This document shows, one piece after another, positions 1-7,026 of a DNA stretch of 22,486 bases. This stretch comes from Chloroflexota bacterium (GTDB taxonomy: Bacteria > Chloroflexota > Dehalococcoidia > Lucifugimonadales > JACPCL1). The position numbers and the translations under genes were made by a program. The notes under the pieces are model-generated. The model saw only the letters and a list, made by a program, of their open reading frames with translations, had not been told where the DNA came from and made no database searches. The stretch's first letter is position 1, and each line of letters starts with the position of its first letter. The DNA lies in assembly GCA_016210375.1 (NCBI GenBank), contig JACQUH010000153.1, positions 1 to 22,486 of the forward strand, written 5' to 3'.

Positions 1-103
1 CAGAACCCATTTTCAGGCGGTGGCTGGGATATTGAGGGGCCCGGTGGTCGGACCACAGTGAGGCAGAACCCATTTTCAGGCGGTGGCTGGGATATTGAGG
101 GGC
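1..103. repeat. Two exact 40-bp direct repeats (1-40 and 64-103), 63-bp period
   Basis: Bases 1-40 are repeated without a mismatch at 64-103. The 23-bp spacer contains a small inverted repeat, GTGGTC-G-GACCAC. The 63-bp period is exactly 21 codons, so the repeat keeps the reading frame of the overlapping gene. More units may lie upstream of the window. Confidence 0.9.
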
Positions 104-459
104 GCACAGGCTTTGGCGTTCCTCTGGGATCGCCCTTTTGGGGGGTCTGGGGACTCTTTGAAGCAGACAGAGAGAGAGCTGCCTCTGAGACAGCGGAATT
201 AAGGGATTCGGCTGGCTCACAGGTTTATCAAACTCCTGTCACGCCTGCCGGCTCCGTCAATCATTGGCAGCGTAGCCAACAGGAACGTACCAGTTCGCCA
301 GTGAGATGGATATGGATCGTGGTTGCAACGCCCTTTTGCTTCATGTTGGCAGGCGTCTTGGTAGGCTTTATGGGAGGGGATTCCGCACTAGGATTACTGT
401 TGTTCGTGATCGGCTTTGCCCTTCTTTGGCTTCTAATGGTAATTTCTGGAACGATGTGA
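1..459 (+). CDS. Small membrane protein, 3' part (gene enters from the window edge)
   Basis: The reading frame is open from base 1 to the TGA at 457-459, so the gene probably starts upstream; a GTG at 58 is the only start-like codon near the repeat. Two copies of a 13-residue peptide (QNPFSGGGWDIEG) are encoded by the direct repeat, 21 codons apart. A polar stretch follows, then two hydrophobic segments (about residues 84-103 and 108-131 counted from the GTG) that look like a membrane hairpin, with the C-terminus ending almost at once. I do not recognise the family. Base composition is closer to 53% GC than the ABC genes downstream. It could be a membrane protein with a repetitive soluble N-terminal part. 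Function unknown. Confidence 0.5.
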   Translation, partial: QNPFSGGGWDIEGPGGRTTVRQNPFSGGGWDIEGRTGFGVPLGSPFWGVWGLFEADRERAASETAELRDSAGSQVYQTPVTPAGSVNHWQRSQQERTSSPVRWIWIVVATPFCFMLAGVLVGFMGGDSALGLLLFVIGFALLWLLMVISGTM

Positions 460-591
460 GAGATCAGAGTGGGGGCAGGTGGGCTTGGTAGGTACCTGGG
501 ATTGGGCTTACATCGGTCGCATCGGCTACCAGGAGGCCCGGGACCCCCAGCGCACCCTTGCGAAGGAGCGGGCCCTCGCATATGAACCATG

Positions 592-681
592 TCACATGCC
601 ATCTCCACGGGCCAGTAGTTCTCTCAGTCTCGGCGCCAGCTTAGGCCGCAGGAAGTTCCAGGAGTGCCCACAGAGGCCCAT
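592..681 (-). other. Possible 29-codon ORF directly downstream of the PIN toxin
   Basis: ATG at 679-681 and TGA at 592-594 enclose 29 residues of the pattern MGLCxxxxxFLxPxLAxRLRELLA. It lies in the same frame as the toxin, whose TGA is 21 nt upstream of this ATG. A related peptide (GFCxxxxxFVLPELAARLRELLA) is encoded by the diverged copy upstream of the antitoxin (1409-1478), where it has no start codon and follows a stop. It may be a tiny protein or the C-terminal remnant of a decayed gene. No good Shine-Dalgarno sequence is seen. Confidence 0.25.
611..680. repeat. Diverged direct repeat, copy A (70 bp), downstream side of the toxin-antitoxin pair
   Basis: Aligned without gaps, 611-680 matches 1409-1478 at 52 of 70 positions by my count. 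The two copies lie on either side of the RHH/PIN module, 798 bp apart, and encode similar minus-strand peptides rich in Leu/Arg with one shared Cys. Confidence 0.75.
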
Positions 682-702
682 CCTTTGCTTCCAGCTCCAG
701 GT

Positions 703-1128
703 TCACGCCTGCGCTTCTGGAAGCAGTCGCAGCGCGTCCGTATGACGGGGCTGGAGGATGCGGAAGTGGCGGTGGTCAAGGGTTGCCAGCTTCGGCTCCT
801 TGAGCCGCTCTACAACGGCAAGGACAGCGGCGTCCACGAACCCCACGTCGGCGTCAGCGTAGCGGTCCGTGAGCTCGCGGACGCGCCTGTAGTCCTCGAG
901 CTGCAACTCCTCCACATGGTAGGCGCCGGCAAGGATGTCGTCCAGAAGGGCAAGGAAGACTCCTGCGTGCAGGCGGACGTGTATCCAGTAGTCCACTTCC
1001 ACCAACACGGGCGCTGGGATAATCAAAAGCTCTTGGGTCTCCTGCAAGAGGCGGCGACACTCCGCGTGATGGGCGTCGCGCCGGTCCAGGGATGCGTAGA
1101 GCGGGCCTGTGTCTACGACTAGCGCCAA
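703..1128 (-). CDS. PIN-domain toxin (VapC-like ribonuclease)
   Basis: The 141-residue product has the PIN layout: Asp6 in VVDTGPL, Glu44 in VLVEVDYW, a late acidic cluster (Asp94 and Asp99 in DVGFVDAAVL) and Asp118 in ATLDHRHF. These fit the Mg-binding acidic quartet of VapC-family endoribonucleases, which cut tRNA or rRNA when free of antitoxin. The start is a TTG at 1126-1128 that overlaps the end of the antitoxin gene by 10 bp, with GGAG 8 nt upstream; no ATG or GTG is available nearby. The overlap implies translational coupling, so antitoxin is made first. Substrate RNA cannot be told from sequence. Family assignment is confident; toxicity is inferred. Confidence 0.85.
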   Translation of the reverse strand: MALVVDTGPLYASLDRRDAHHAECRRLLQETQELLIIPAPVLVEVDYWIHVRLHAGVFLALLDDILAGAYHVEELQLEDYRRVRELTDRYADADVGFVDAAVLAVVERLKEPKLATLDHRHFRILQPRHTDALRLLPEAQA

Positions 1129-1343
1129 CTCCGTGGCTCCGGGCGTTCGGTGGTGGTGCGCATGGAGGTGTCAGTGTATCCGGAGTCTCCCATCCCAAAA
1201 CTCTTGGGCTTGGGGCGGTAGCTCCTGGCCTTCTCTTCCAGGGCCTCTCGGACCAGGGCGGCCATGGATGTGCGCCGCTCGGCGGCAATCATCCGCAGCC
1301 GCTGAAGCAGCTCCTCCGGAAGGGAGATGGTGGTGCGTTCCAT
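1119..1343 (-). CDS. Ribbon-helix-helix (CopG-type) antitoxin
   Basis: The 74-residue protein opens with MERTTISLPEELLQRLRM, the beta strand plus helix of a MetJ/Arc RHH DNA-binding domain, followed by SMAALVREALEEKAR, the second helix. The remaining C-terminal tail (about residues 45-74) is polar and Pro/Arg/Thr-rich, as expected of the unstructured part that wraps and neutralises a PIN toxin. The ATG at 1341-1343 is chosen because the RHH fold starts there and a promoter -10 lies six bases upstream; an upstream ATG at 1404-1406 would place the promoter inside the gene. RHH antitoxins usually repress their own promoter, so autoregulation is likely. Confidence 0.85.
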   Translation of the reverse strand: MERTTISLPEELLQRLRMIAAERRTSMAALVREALEEKARSYRPKPKSFGMGDSGYTDTSMRTTTERPEPRSWR

Positions 1344-1349
1344 GGCATC

Positions 1350-1378
1350 ATGATAGCAGTGATGGTGTGCAGCGTCAA
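1350..1378 (-). promoter_or_regulatory. Promoter of the RHH/PIN operon (leaderless)
   Basis: Read on the minus strand: TTGACG (1373-1378), a 17-bp spacer, TATCAT (1350-1355), then six bases to the ATG at 1343. Transcription would begin at or beside the start codon, and no Shine-Dalgarno is present. Confidence 0.7.
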
Positions 1379-1408
1379 TCCCATCTGCTGAACCCGTTCC
1401 CATCACCT

Positions 1409-1478
1409 GCCAGCAGTTCCCTCAGCCTGGCCGCCAGCTCGGGCAGTACGAAGGTGCAGCACTGTCGGCAGAAGCCCA
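1409..1478. repeat. Diverged direct repeat, copy B (70 bp), upstream side of the toxin-antitoxin pair
   Basis: Partner of 611-680. On the minus strand it encodes a 37-codon stretch bounded by stops, ending at TGA 1375-1377, which overlaps the -35 box of the antitoxin promoter. With no start codon it looks like a gene remnant. Confidence 0.7.
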
Positions 1479-1535
1479 CCCAACGCTCCCGTCTTTCTGG
1501 CTAGGCGAATTGCGCCAGAAACGCACCCCAGGGGG

Positions 1536-1564
1536 TGAGGCAGGTGTCGGGATAGTTGTACAAT
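1536..1564 (+). promoter_or_regulatory. Putative promoter of the ABC transporter operon (leaderless)
   Basis: TACAAT at 1559-1564 ends seven bases before the ATG at 1572. The -35 region at 17-bp spacing (TGAGGC) is a poor match. There is no Shine-Dalgarno, so a leaderless message is the simplest reading. Confidence 0.45.
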
Positions 1565-1571
1565 CATACCC

Positions 1572-2627
1572 ATGTCACTGGCGCTGACGCTGGCCGTACG
1601 GGGGCTCACCCTTCTGGGAGTGCTGGCCGTCGTGCTCCTTCTGCTGGTCGTGGCCCTGGGGTCCACCGGCTTCTCGGACCGTATGCTCAGCGCCATCGTC
1701 AACGAAGACCTGCGGGGCATACGCACTGGCCTGGCCCAGACCATCCGCGACCCGGACAAGCTGGAAGAGACGCTGGCCCTCCGGCGACAGGAGCTGGTGC
1801 GGTTCTACGGGTTGGACCGCCCCTGGTACACCCGTCTGCCGGGAATGGTGCTGCGCGTGGCGAGGCTGGACATGGGGGAGGCCCGCAACCTCCGGACCTT
1901 TAAGGGCGACCGGGGAGTCGCGGAGCTGGTGCAGGAGCGACTGCCCTATACCGTCCTGCTTATCACCACTGCCACGGCCATCACCACGGTCCTGGGCCTG
2001 TGGCTGGGCGTGAAGCTGGCGACGCGGGTGGGCAGTCTGCTGGACAGGATAGCATCGTACCTTTCCGCCGTCTCCTACGCCGTGCCCGCCTGGTGGGCGG
2101 GCATCCTCCTCATCCTGCTCCTGGCCTTCAAGCTGCGTCTTTTGCCCTCGGGCGGCCTGTACAGCACGCCTCCGCCAGAAGAAGGGCTGGCCCGCGCCCT
2201 GGACCTGCTGTGGCACGCGGTGCTGCCCATCGGCACGCTGGTGCTGGTGTCCCTGGGCGCGTGGGTCTACACCGTACGCACCATGGTGCTGAACACCGCC
2301 CAGGAGTTCTTCGTGACCGTAGCCCGGGCCAAGGGTCTGCCCGAGGGTCGCGTCATGCGCCGGTACATCCTGCGCGTGGCGGCGCCGCCCATCGTCACCA
2401 ACGTGGTGCTGGGGCTGGCTGGCTCCCTGGGCGGCGCGATCTTGACGGAGACGGTGTTCAACTGGCCGGGCATGGGCCGCCTCTACTACGAAGCCATCAT
2501 CACCGCCGATGAGAACGTCATCGTGGCCCTGACCTTCATGTTCACGCTTCTTTACGTCGCCGCCCGCTTCGTGTTGGAGGTGCTGTACGTGCTCCTTGAC
2601 CCCCGCATCAGGTACGGCCGGTCATGA
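1572..2627 (+). CDS. ABC transporter permease, DppB/OppB family
   Basis: This 351-residue membrane protein is the first permease of a dipeptide/oligopeptide/nickel-type (PepT family) importer. A transmembrane segment (about residues 9-30) is followed by an external loop with the family motif YGLDRPWYTRL and then five further membrane segments. The cytoplasmic coupling (EAA) loop reads VARAKGLPEGRVMRRYILR, followed by the family ending TETVFNWPGMGRLYYEAI. The stop overlaps the next permease (ATGA), showing an operon. It should form the heterodimeric channel with the next gene, powered by the ATPases at 4039 and 8021. No substrate-binding protein gene is in the window, so the cargo is unknown. 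Confidence 0.93.
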   Translation: MSLALTLAVRGLTLLGVLAVVLLLLVVALGSTGFSDRMLSAIVNEDLRGIRTGLAQTIRDPDKLEETLALRRQELVRFYGLDRPWYTRLPGMVLRVARLDMGEARNLRTFKGDRGVAELVQERLPYTVLLITTATAITTVLGLWLGVKLATRVGSLLDRIASYLSAVSYAVPAWWAGILLILLLAFKLRLLPSGGLYSTPPPEEGLARALDLLWHAVLPIGTLVLVSLGAWVYTVRTMVLNTAQEFFVTVARAKGLPEGRVMRRYILRVAAPPIVTNVVLGLAGSLGGAILTETVFNWPGMGRLYYEAIITADENVIVALTFMFTLLYVAARFVLEVLYVLLDPRIRYGRS

Positions 2628-4039
2628 AAGCCGGGGAGATAGTGGGGGCGCTGCTGGCCACGGGTTCGGGCAGGGTAGGGGCCGTGCTTCTGGTGGTCCT
2701 GGTGGCGGTGTCGCTGTTCGTGCTGGTGCGCTTCCCCCTGGACTTTGGCCCGAGGCGCTGGAACAATCCCGAGGCCTGGGCCGACAACCCCAAGGCCGTT
2801 CCCCCAGTCTGGACGCTCCTGTGGTCGCGGGACGCTGTGAAGCACACGGTGTTTGAGGCCACATCCTCCGGGGATGGCGCTGCGAACGCGGGGACTTACA
2901 CCTTTGCCTACCAGCACCGGGGCGGCGGGCCTCCCACCTTCCTTTCCTTTGCCGTGTCGGACGTGCGCTTCAACGCCAGGCCCCAGGTCATTACCCTTCG
3001 GGTGGAGCGGCCCGATGGCAAGAGCATCCTCCTGACGCAGGTGGTGGTGCGGGGGCCACGGGCTGGTGAATCGCCCCCGTACCTGCGCTACCAGGAATCG
3101 CCTTCCAGGGTCAACCTCTCCGGCGACGTTGAGGCAGCCTTGCGGGTCTCCACCTTTCTGGCCCAGGAGTTCCGCGTCACGGCGTCGCCATCGGCGCTCC
3201 AGGGCGACCTGGCGGCGGCGGTCTTTGGAGTGCCCCTGCCTGGGCCGCCCCTGGCGTTCCAGCCTCTGCCGGGGAGGTACCTGTTCACGGTGCAGGTGCA
3301 GGCGGCAAGCCCGGAGGATAGCGTGGGGAGCCTCAGGCTGGCCCTGGGCGGCTCGGCCTACGGCGTCATGGGCACGGACGCCTTGGGCCGGGACCTGGCG
3401 ATGGGCCTCCTGTTCGGGTTTCCCGTGGCGCTGGCAATAGGCATTGCCACCTCGCTGTTCGCCACCGCCATCGGGACGGCCCTGGGCCTCATGAGCGGGT
3501 TCCTGGGGGGCAAGACGGACCTGGCTATCCAGCGTTTCTCCGACATTTGGAGCAACGTACCCCTGCTGCCCATCCTGGTGTTCCTCATCTTCATCCTGGG
3601 CCCGAGGCTCTGGCTCGTCGTCGTCATCATGATCCTCTTTGGCTGGCCGGGGCTGACCATAGTGGTGCGTTCCATGGTGCTACAGATAAGGTCGGGGCAG
3701 TTGGTGGAGGCCACTCGCGCTTTGGGTGCGTCCAGGCGGCGCATCATGTTCCGCCATTTGCTGTTTCAGATAGCTCCCTTCATCTTCGCCCAGATGATCT
3801 TCTTCACCCCCGGCGCTATTCTCGCCGAGGCGGGCCTGAGCTTTCTTGGCCTGGGCGACCCTTCCATCCCAACCTGGGGGCAGATCCTGGAAAGCGGCTT
3901 CCGCACTGGCGCGGTGTACGTGGGCTACTGGTGGTGGGTGCTGCCTCCCGGATTGCTCATCGTGGCCACGGCCATGGCCTTCGTGCTCCTGACCCTGGGG
4001 CTGGAGCCCGTGGTGAACCCGCGCCTGCGGAGCCGGTAG
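2624..4039 (+). CDS. ABC transporter permease, DppC/OppC family, with a large extracytoplasmic insertion
   Basis: The second permease is 471 residues, against about 300 for typical DppC. The first membrane helix is at about residues 19-36. The hallmark GTDALGRD, normally near residue 80, sits at 250-257. The roughly 200 residues between contain alternating beta-like stretches without membrane helices, so an extra extracytoplasmic domain has been inserted between TM1 and TM2. The rest is canonical: several helices, coupling loop EATRALGASRRRIMFRHLL, and the family motif EAGLSFLGLGDPSIPTWG. It overlaps the upstream gene by 4 bp and the ATPase by 1 bp. The extra domain might contact the binding protein or hold solute, but that is inference. 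Confidence 0.93.
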   Translation: MKAGEIVGALLATGSGRVGAVLLVVLVAVSLFVLVRFPLDFGPRRWNNPEAWADNPKAVPPVWTLLWSRDAVKHTVFEATSSGDGAANAGTYTFAYQHRGGGPPTFLSFAVSDVRFNARPQVITLRVERPDGKSILLTQVVVRGPRAGESPPYLRYQESPSRVNLSGDVEAALRVSTFLAQEFRVTASPSALQGDLAAAVFGVPLPGPPLAFQPLPGRYLFTVQVQAASPEDSVGSLRLALGGSAYGVMGTDALGRDLAMGLLFGFPVALAIGIATSLFATAIGTALGLMSGFLGGKTDLAIQRFSDIWSNVPLLPILVFLIFILGPRLWLVVVIMILFGWPGLTIVVRSMVLQIRSGQLVEATRALGASRRRIMFRHLLFQIAPFIFAQMIFFTPGAILAEAGLSFLGLGDPSIPTWGQILESGFRTGAVYVGYWWWVLPPGLLIVATAMAFVLLTLGLEPVVNPRLRSR

Positions 4040-5031
4040 TGGAACAAGCAATCCTGAACGTCAAAAACCTGCGGGTCGCTTACCGGACGCCCTCTGGGCC
4101 CCTGGCTGCGGTGGACGGCGTCTCCTTTTCCCTGGCGGCGGGGGAGGCCCTGGGGCTGGTGGGCGAGTCTGGCGCGGGCAAGAGCAGCCTGGCCCTGGCC
4201 CTGATGCGCCTGCTGCCCAGGAACGCTGCCCTGGAAGGACAGGTTGAGCTGGAGGGCGTGGACCTGCTGGCCCTGGACGAGGAGGCCTTCCGCCGGGAGG
4301 TGCGATGGCGGCGGATTGCCATGGTCTTTCAGGGCGCCCAGGAGGCGCTGAACCCCGTGGTGAAGGTAGGGGAGCAGGTGGTTGAGCCGCTGCTCCTCCA
4401 GGGTGGCGTTTCCAAAGGGGAGGCGCAAAAGGAGGCGGCGCGCCTGCTGGAAGTGGTGCGCCTGCCCGCGGAGGTCTACGGACGCTACCCCCATGAGCTG
4501 AGCGGCGGCATGAAACAGAGGGTGCTCATTTCCATGGCCCTGGTGCTCAAGCCGCGCCTCCTCATCCTGGACGAGCCGACATCGGCCCTGGACGTGACGG
4601 TGCAGGCGCAGATCATGGACCAGCTCAAGGACCTGAAGCGGGAGCTGGGGCTGGCCGCCGTCTTCATCACCCACGACATCGCCCTGGCCAGCGACCTCTG
4701 CGACACCCTCGGCGTCATGTATGCCGGCAAGCTGGCGGAGCTTGGGCCTGCCGAGGCAGTCCTCACGAGACCCCACAACCCGTACACCCGGCTGCTGCTG
4801 GCCAGCATCCCACGGCTGGGCCAGGAGGGCCAGCCCGGCTTCATCCCTGGCAGCCCGCCGGACATGACCGCGCCGCCTTCCGGCTGTCGTTTTCACCCTC
4901 GCTGCCCCCGAGTCTTCGGACGGTGCTCCCGGGAGGAGCCGCCGCTGCTGCCGGTGGGCGAGGGCCACTACAGCCGGTGCTGGCTGGCGGAGCTGCCGGG
5001 CGCTTCTCGCAGGGGAATGCCGGAGGAGTAG
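4039..5031 (+). CDS. ABC transporter ATPase, DppD/OppD family
   Basis: The 330-residue protein has a complete nucleotide-binding domain: Walker A GESGAGKSS (from residue 42), Q-loop Gln98, signature LSGGMKQR (154-161), Walker B LLILDEP with Glu179, and H-loop His212 (ITHD). The C-terminal oligopeptide/dipeptide domain contains CRFHPRCP and later cysteines, known from this family as a possible iron-sulfur or regulatory extension. The start is the GTG at 4039-4041, overlapping the upstream TAG by one base (TAGTG). The frame is open further upstream, but that stretch lies inside the permease gene. It should pair with the DppF-like ATPase at 8021, which is unusually 3 kb away. Confidence 0.92.
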   Translation: MEQAILNVKNLRVAYRTPSGPLAAVDGVSFSLAAGEALGLVGESGAGKSSLALALMRLLPRNAALEGQVELEGVDLLALDEEAFRREVRWRRIAMVFQGAQEALNPVVKVGEQVVEPLLLQGGVSKGEAQKEAARLLEVVRLPAEVYGRYPHELSGGMKQRVLISMALVLKPRLLILDEPTSALDVTVQAQIMDQLKDLKRELGLAAVFITHDIALASDLCDTLGVMYAGKLAELGPAEAVLTRPHNPYTRLLLASIPRLGQEGQPGFIPGSPPDMTAPPSGCRFHPRCPRVFGRCSREEPPLLPVGEGHYSRCWLAELPGASRRGMPEE

Positions 5032-5116
5032 TTTGCGTATGTCCTTGTTCGCATGTACCCCCCTTCCCTTTGGTTAAGCTCGCCAGTACCTGCGATCTAC
5101 CTTGGGAGTCCGTTTG

Positions 5117-5145
5117 TTGACCCGCCGTGCTTCAAGTGCTAGAAT
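5117..5145 (+). promoter_or_regulatory. Promoter of the delta-60 repeat protein gene (leaderless)
   Basis: TTGACC (5117-5122), 17-bp spacer, TAGAAT (5140-5145), then six bases to the ATG at 5152. No Shine-Dalgarno is visible. The geometry is identical to the antitoxin promoter at 1350-1378. It gives the gene its own transcription inside the transporter cluster. Confidence 0.7.
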
Positions 5146-5151
5146 CCCGCT

Positions 5152-6864
5152 ATGCGCAAAGCGGCCCTTCTCGTCTGCATCTCAGTGGCCAGCGTAGCTT
5201 TGCTTGCGGTTTGCACTCAGCCTGGGCCGACTCCCACCGCTGCGCCTCCCCCGACACCTGTCCCTACGCCAACCTCCACCCCTACACCTTCCCCAACCTC
5301 CACCCCTACACCTTCCCCAACCCCTACTGCCACCGCTACGCCTTCCCCGACACCTGTCCTTACGCCAACCTCCACCGCTACACCTTCGCCAACGTCCACC
5401 CCTACGCCTTCGCCAACCCCTACTGCCACTGCTACGCCTTCCCCGACACCTGTCCCTACGCCAACCTCCACCCCTACGCCTTCGCCAACCCCTACTGCCA
5501 CTGCTACGCCTTCCCCGACACCTGTCCCTACACCAACCTCCACCCCTACACCTACGCCTACTGCCACTGCCACACCATTACCTGCTCCTGGGGACCTCGA
5601 CACCTCTTTTGGGGCGAGCGGGAAGGTGACAACCGACTTCGGAGGGCACGACGTCGCCCTCTCCGCAGCCATCAAGAATGACGGGAAAATTGTGGTGGTA
5701 GGCTACTCCGGCCACGACTTCGCCCTGGCGCAATACAATGCGGACGGCAGCCTAGATACCTCCTTTGGCACCGGCGGCAAAGTAACAACCGACTTTGGCG
5801 GCGCCGACATCGGCAGGTCGGTCGCCGTGCAAAGGGACGGTCGGATAGTGGTGGCAGGTGCCGGTGGACCCGGTCACCCCTTTTTCACCTTTGACTCCGA
5901 CTTCGCCTTGGCGCGGTACAACGAGGACGGCAGCCTGGATACCTCCTTTGGCGTCGGCGGCAAGGTTATGACCCACTTCGGAGGTAGCAATGATGGCGCC
6001 CACTCTGTTGCCATCCAGAGCGATGGAAGGATACTAGTGGTAGGGGAAACCGGTGTCGGCTTCGATTTCGCGCTGGTGCGCTACAACGCTAATGGCAGCT
6101 TGGATACCACCTTTGGCACTGGCGGCAAGGTGATGACCGACTTCGGATTTAGCAATGATAGCGCCCACTCTGTTGCCATCAGCGATGGAAGGCTTCTAGT
6201 AGCCGGAACTTCCAACAGAACAGTCAGCCTCTTTCGCGGTGACCCAAGCTTTGCACTATCGAGGTACAACGCCAACGGGAGCCTGGACACCTCCTTTGGC
6301 ACCGGTGGCAAGGTGGTGACGGACTTTGGAGGTGCTGAGGCCGGCATAGCAGTGGGCGTTCAACGGGACGGCAGGATTGTGGTGACAGGCTACTCTGATG
6401 CAAGCAACACCAGTCAAGACTTTGCACTAGCGCGCTATGACGCCAACGGGAGCCTAGACACCTCCTTTGGCGTCGGCGGCAAGGTGACCACCGATTTCGG
6501 TGGCAACGATGTTGCCAGTTCCATGGCTATCCAGAGCGATGGCAAGATACTGCTGGCGGGGTCCCGTGATGTGGGCGGCTCGGTGGCAGTTCAGGCCGAC
6601 GGGACGTTCTTGAGGTCATCCTTCGAAGTCAACTTTGCCTTGGCGCAGTACAATGCCGACGGGAACCTGGACGCCTCCTTTGGCGTCGGCGGCAAGATAA
6701 CCACAGATTTTGGGGGCACCGATATTGGAACTTCTCTGGCTCTCCAAAGCGACGGCAAGATTGTGGTGGCAGGCTACCGAGGACCCTTCCCCTCTGACTT
6801 CGCGCTGACGCGGTACGTGGCCTCAGCGCCCGAGCCGACTCCAAGAGCAACAGCTATTCCCTAG
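5152..6864 (+). CDS. Secreted delta-60 repeat (beta-propeller-like) protein with Pro/Thr stalk
   Basis: The 570-residue protein starts with a signal peptide (MRK plus a hydrophobic core to Cys21). The site LLAVC resembles a lipobox but has Val at -1, so lipoprotein processing is doubtful. A Pro/Thr/Ser/Ala linker follows (about residues 23-143). Seven delta-60 repeats follow, each opening LD(T/A)(S/T)FGxxGK(V/I)xT and containing VAxQxDG(K/R)(I/L)xVxG and FALxRYNxxGSLD. Seven such repeats could form a seven-bladed propeller. The C-terminus ends in a short Pro/Thr tail with no anchor. Its role is unknown; surface display or binding is inferred from the signal and stalk. It has its own promoter and lies inside a transporter cluster, so it looks inserted. 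Confidence 0.88.
   Translation: MRKAALLVCISVASVALLAVCTQPGPTPTAAPPPTPVPTPTSTPTPSPTSTPTPSPTPTATATPSPTPVLTPTSTATPSPTSTPTPSPTPTATATPSPTPVPTPTSTPTPSPTPTATATPSPTPVPTPTSTPTPTPTATATPLPAPGDLDTSFGASGKVTTDFGGHDVALSAAIKNDGKIVVVGYSGHDFALAQYNADGSLDTSFGTGGKVTTDFGGADIGRSVAVQRDGRIVVAGAGGPGHPFFTFDSDFALARYNEDGSLDTSFGVGGKVMTHFGGSNDGAHSVAIQSDGRILVVGETGVGFDFALVRYNANGSLDTTFGTGGKVMTDFGFSNDSAHSVAISDGRLLVAGTSNRTVSLFRGDPSFALSRYNANGSLDTSFGTGGKVVTDFGGAEAGIAVGVQRDGRIVVTGYSDASNTSQDFALARYDANGSLDTSFGVGGKVTTDFGGNDVASSMAIQSDGKILLAGSRDVGGSVAVQADGTFLRSSFEVNFALAQYNADGNLDASFGVGGKITTDFGGTDIGTSLALQSDGKIVVAGYRGPFPSDFALTRYVASAPEPTPRATAIP
5245..5580 (+). repeat. In-frame tandem repeat encoding the Pro/Thr stalk
   Basis: Units opening with CCTTCCCCGACACCTGTCC (the first copy reads CCTCCCCCGAC) begin at 5245, 5341, 5437 and 5509. 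The intervals are 96, 96 and 72 bp, all multiples of 24 bp (8 codons). The last two 72-bp units are nearly identical. This suggests growth by unequal recombination or slippage that preserves the frame. Confidence 0.85.
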
Positions 6865-6983
6865 AGCAACCTTGGAGTCTCGTCTGAATTTCATGCAAGC
6901 ATTGCCTCGCTCAACCCCCTCAAGCTTCCCAATCCCTGCTACCGCGCCCAGAAGTAGTGCAGGTATTGCTGAGCTTGGCCTTA

Positions 6984-7006
6984 GGGAAGGGGCAGGGGGT
7001 TAGGTC
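6984..7006 (-). repeat. Solitary copy of the GACCTAACCCCC module
   Basis: The plus strand reads GGGAAGGGG, CA, then GGGGGTTAGGTC. The same string, with a slightly longer middle, is at 19825-19852 and, inverted, at 10829-10855. Here it is not accompanied by a long hairpin, and it lies just upstream of the UROD-family pseudogene. Confidence 0.6.
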
Positions 7007-7026
7007 ACGCAGAAGGAGGAAGCGCC

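Noticed and set aside
3925..4968. Long minus-strand frame opposite the DppD-like ATPase
   Set aside because: It is a shadow of a gene with all ABC motifs intact.
5245..5580. CRISPR-like array
   Set aside because: Units are contiguous, in-frame and low-complexity, with no unique spacers.
5217..5675. Long minus-strand frame rich in Gly and Val opposite the stalk
   Set aside because: It is the complement of the Pro/Thr codon repeat; there is no ribosome site or domain, and the plus frame has a signal peptide and promoter.
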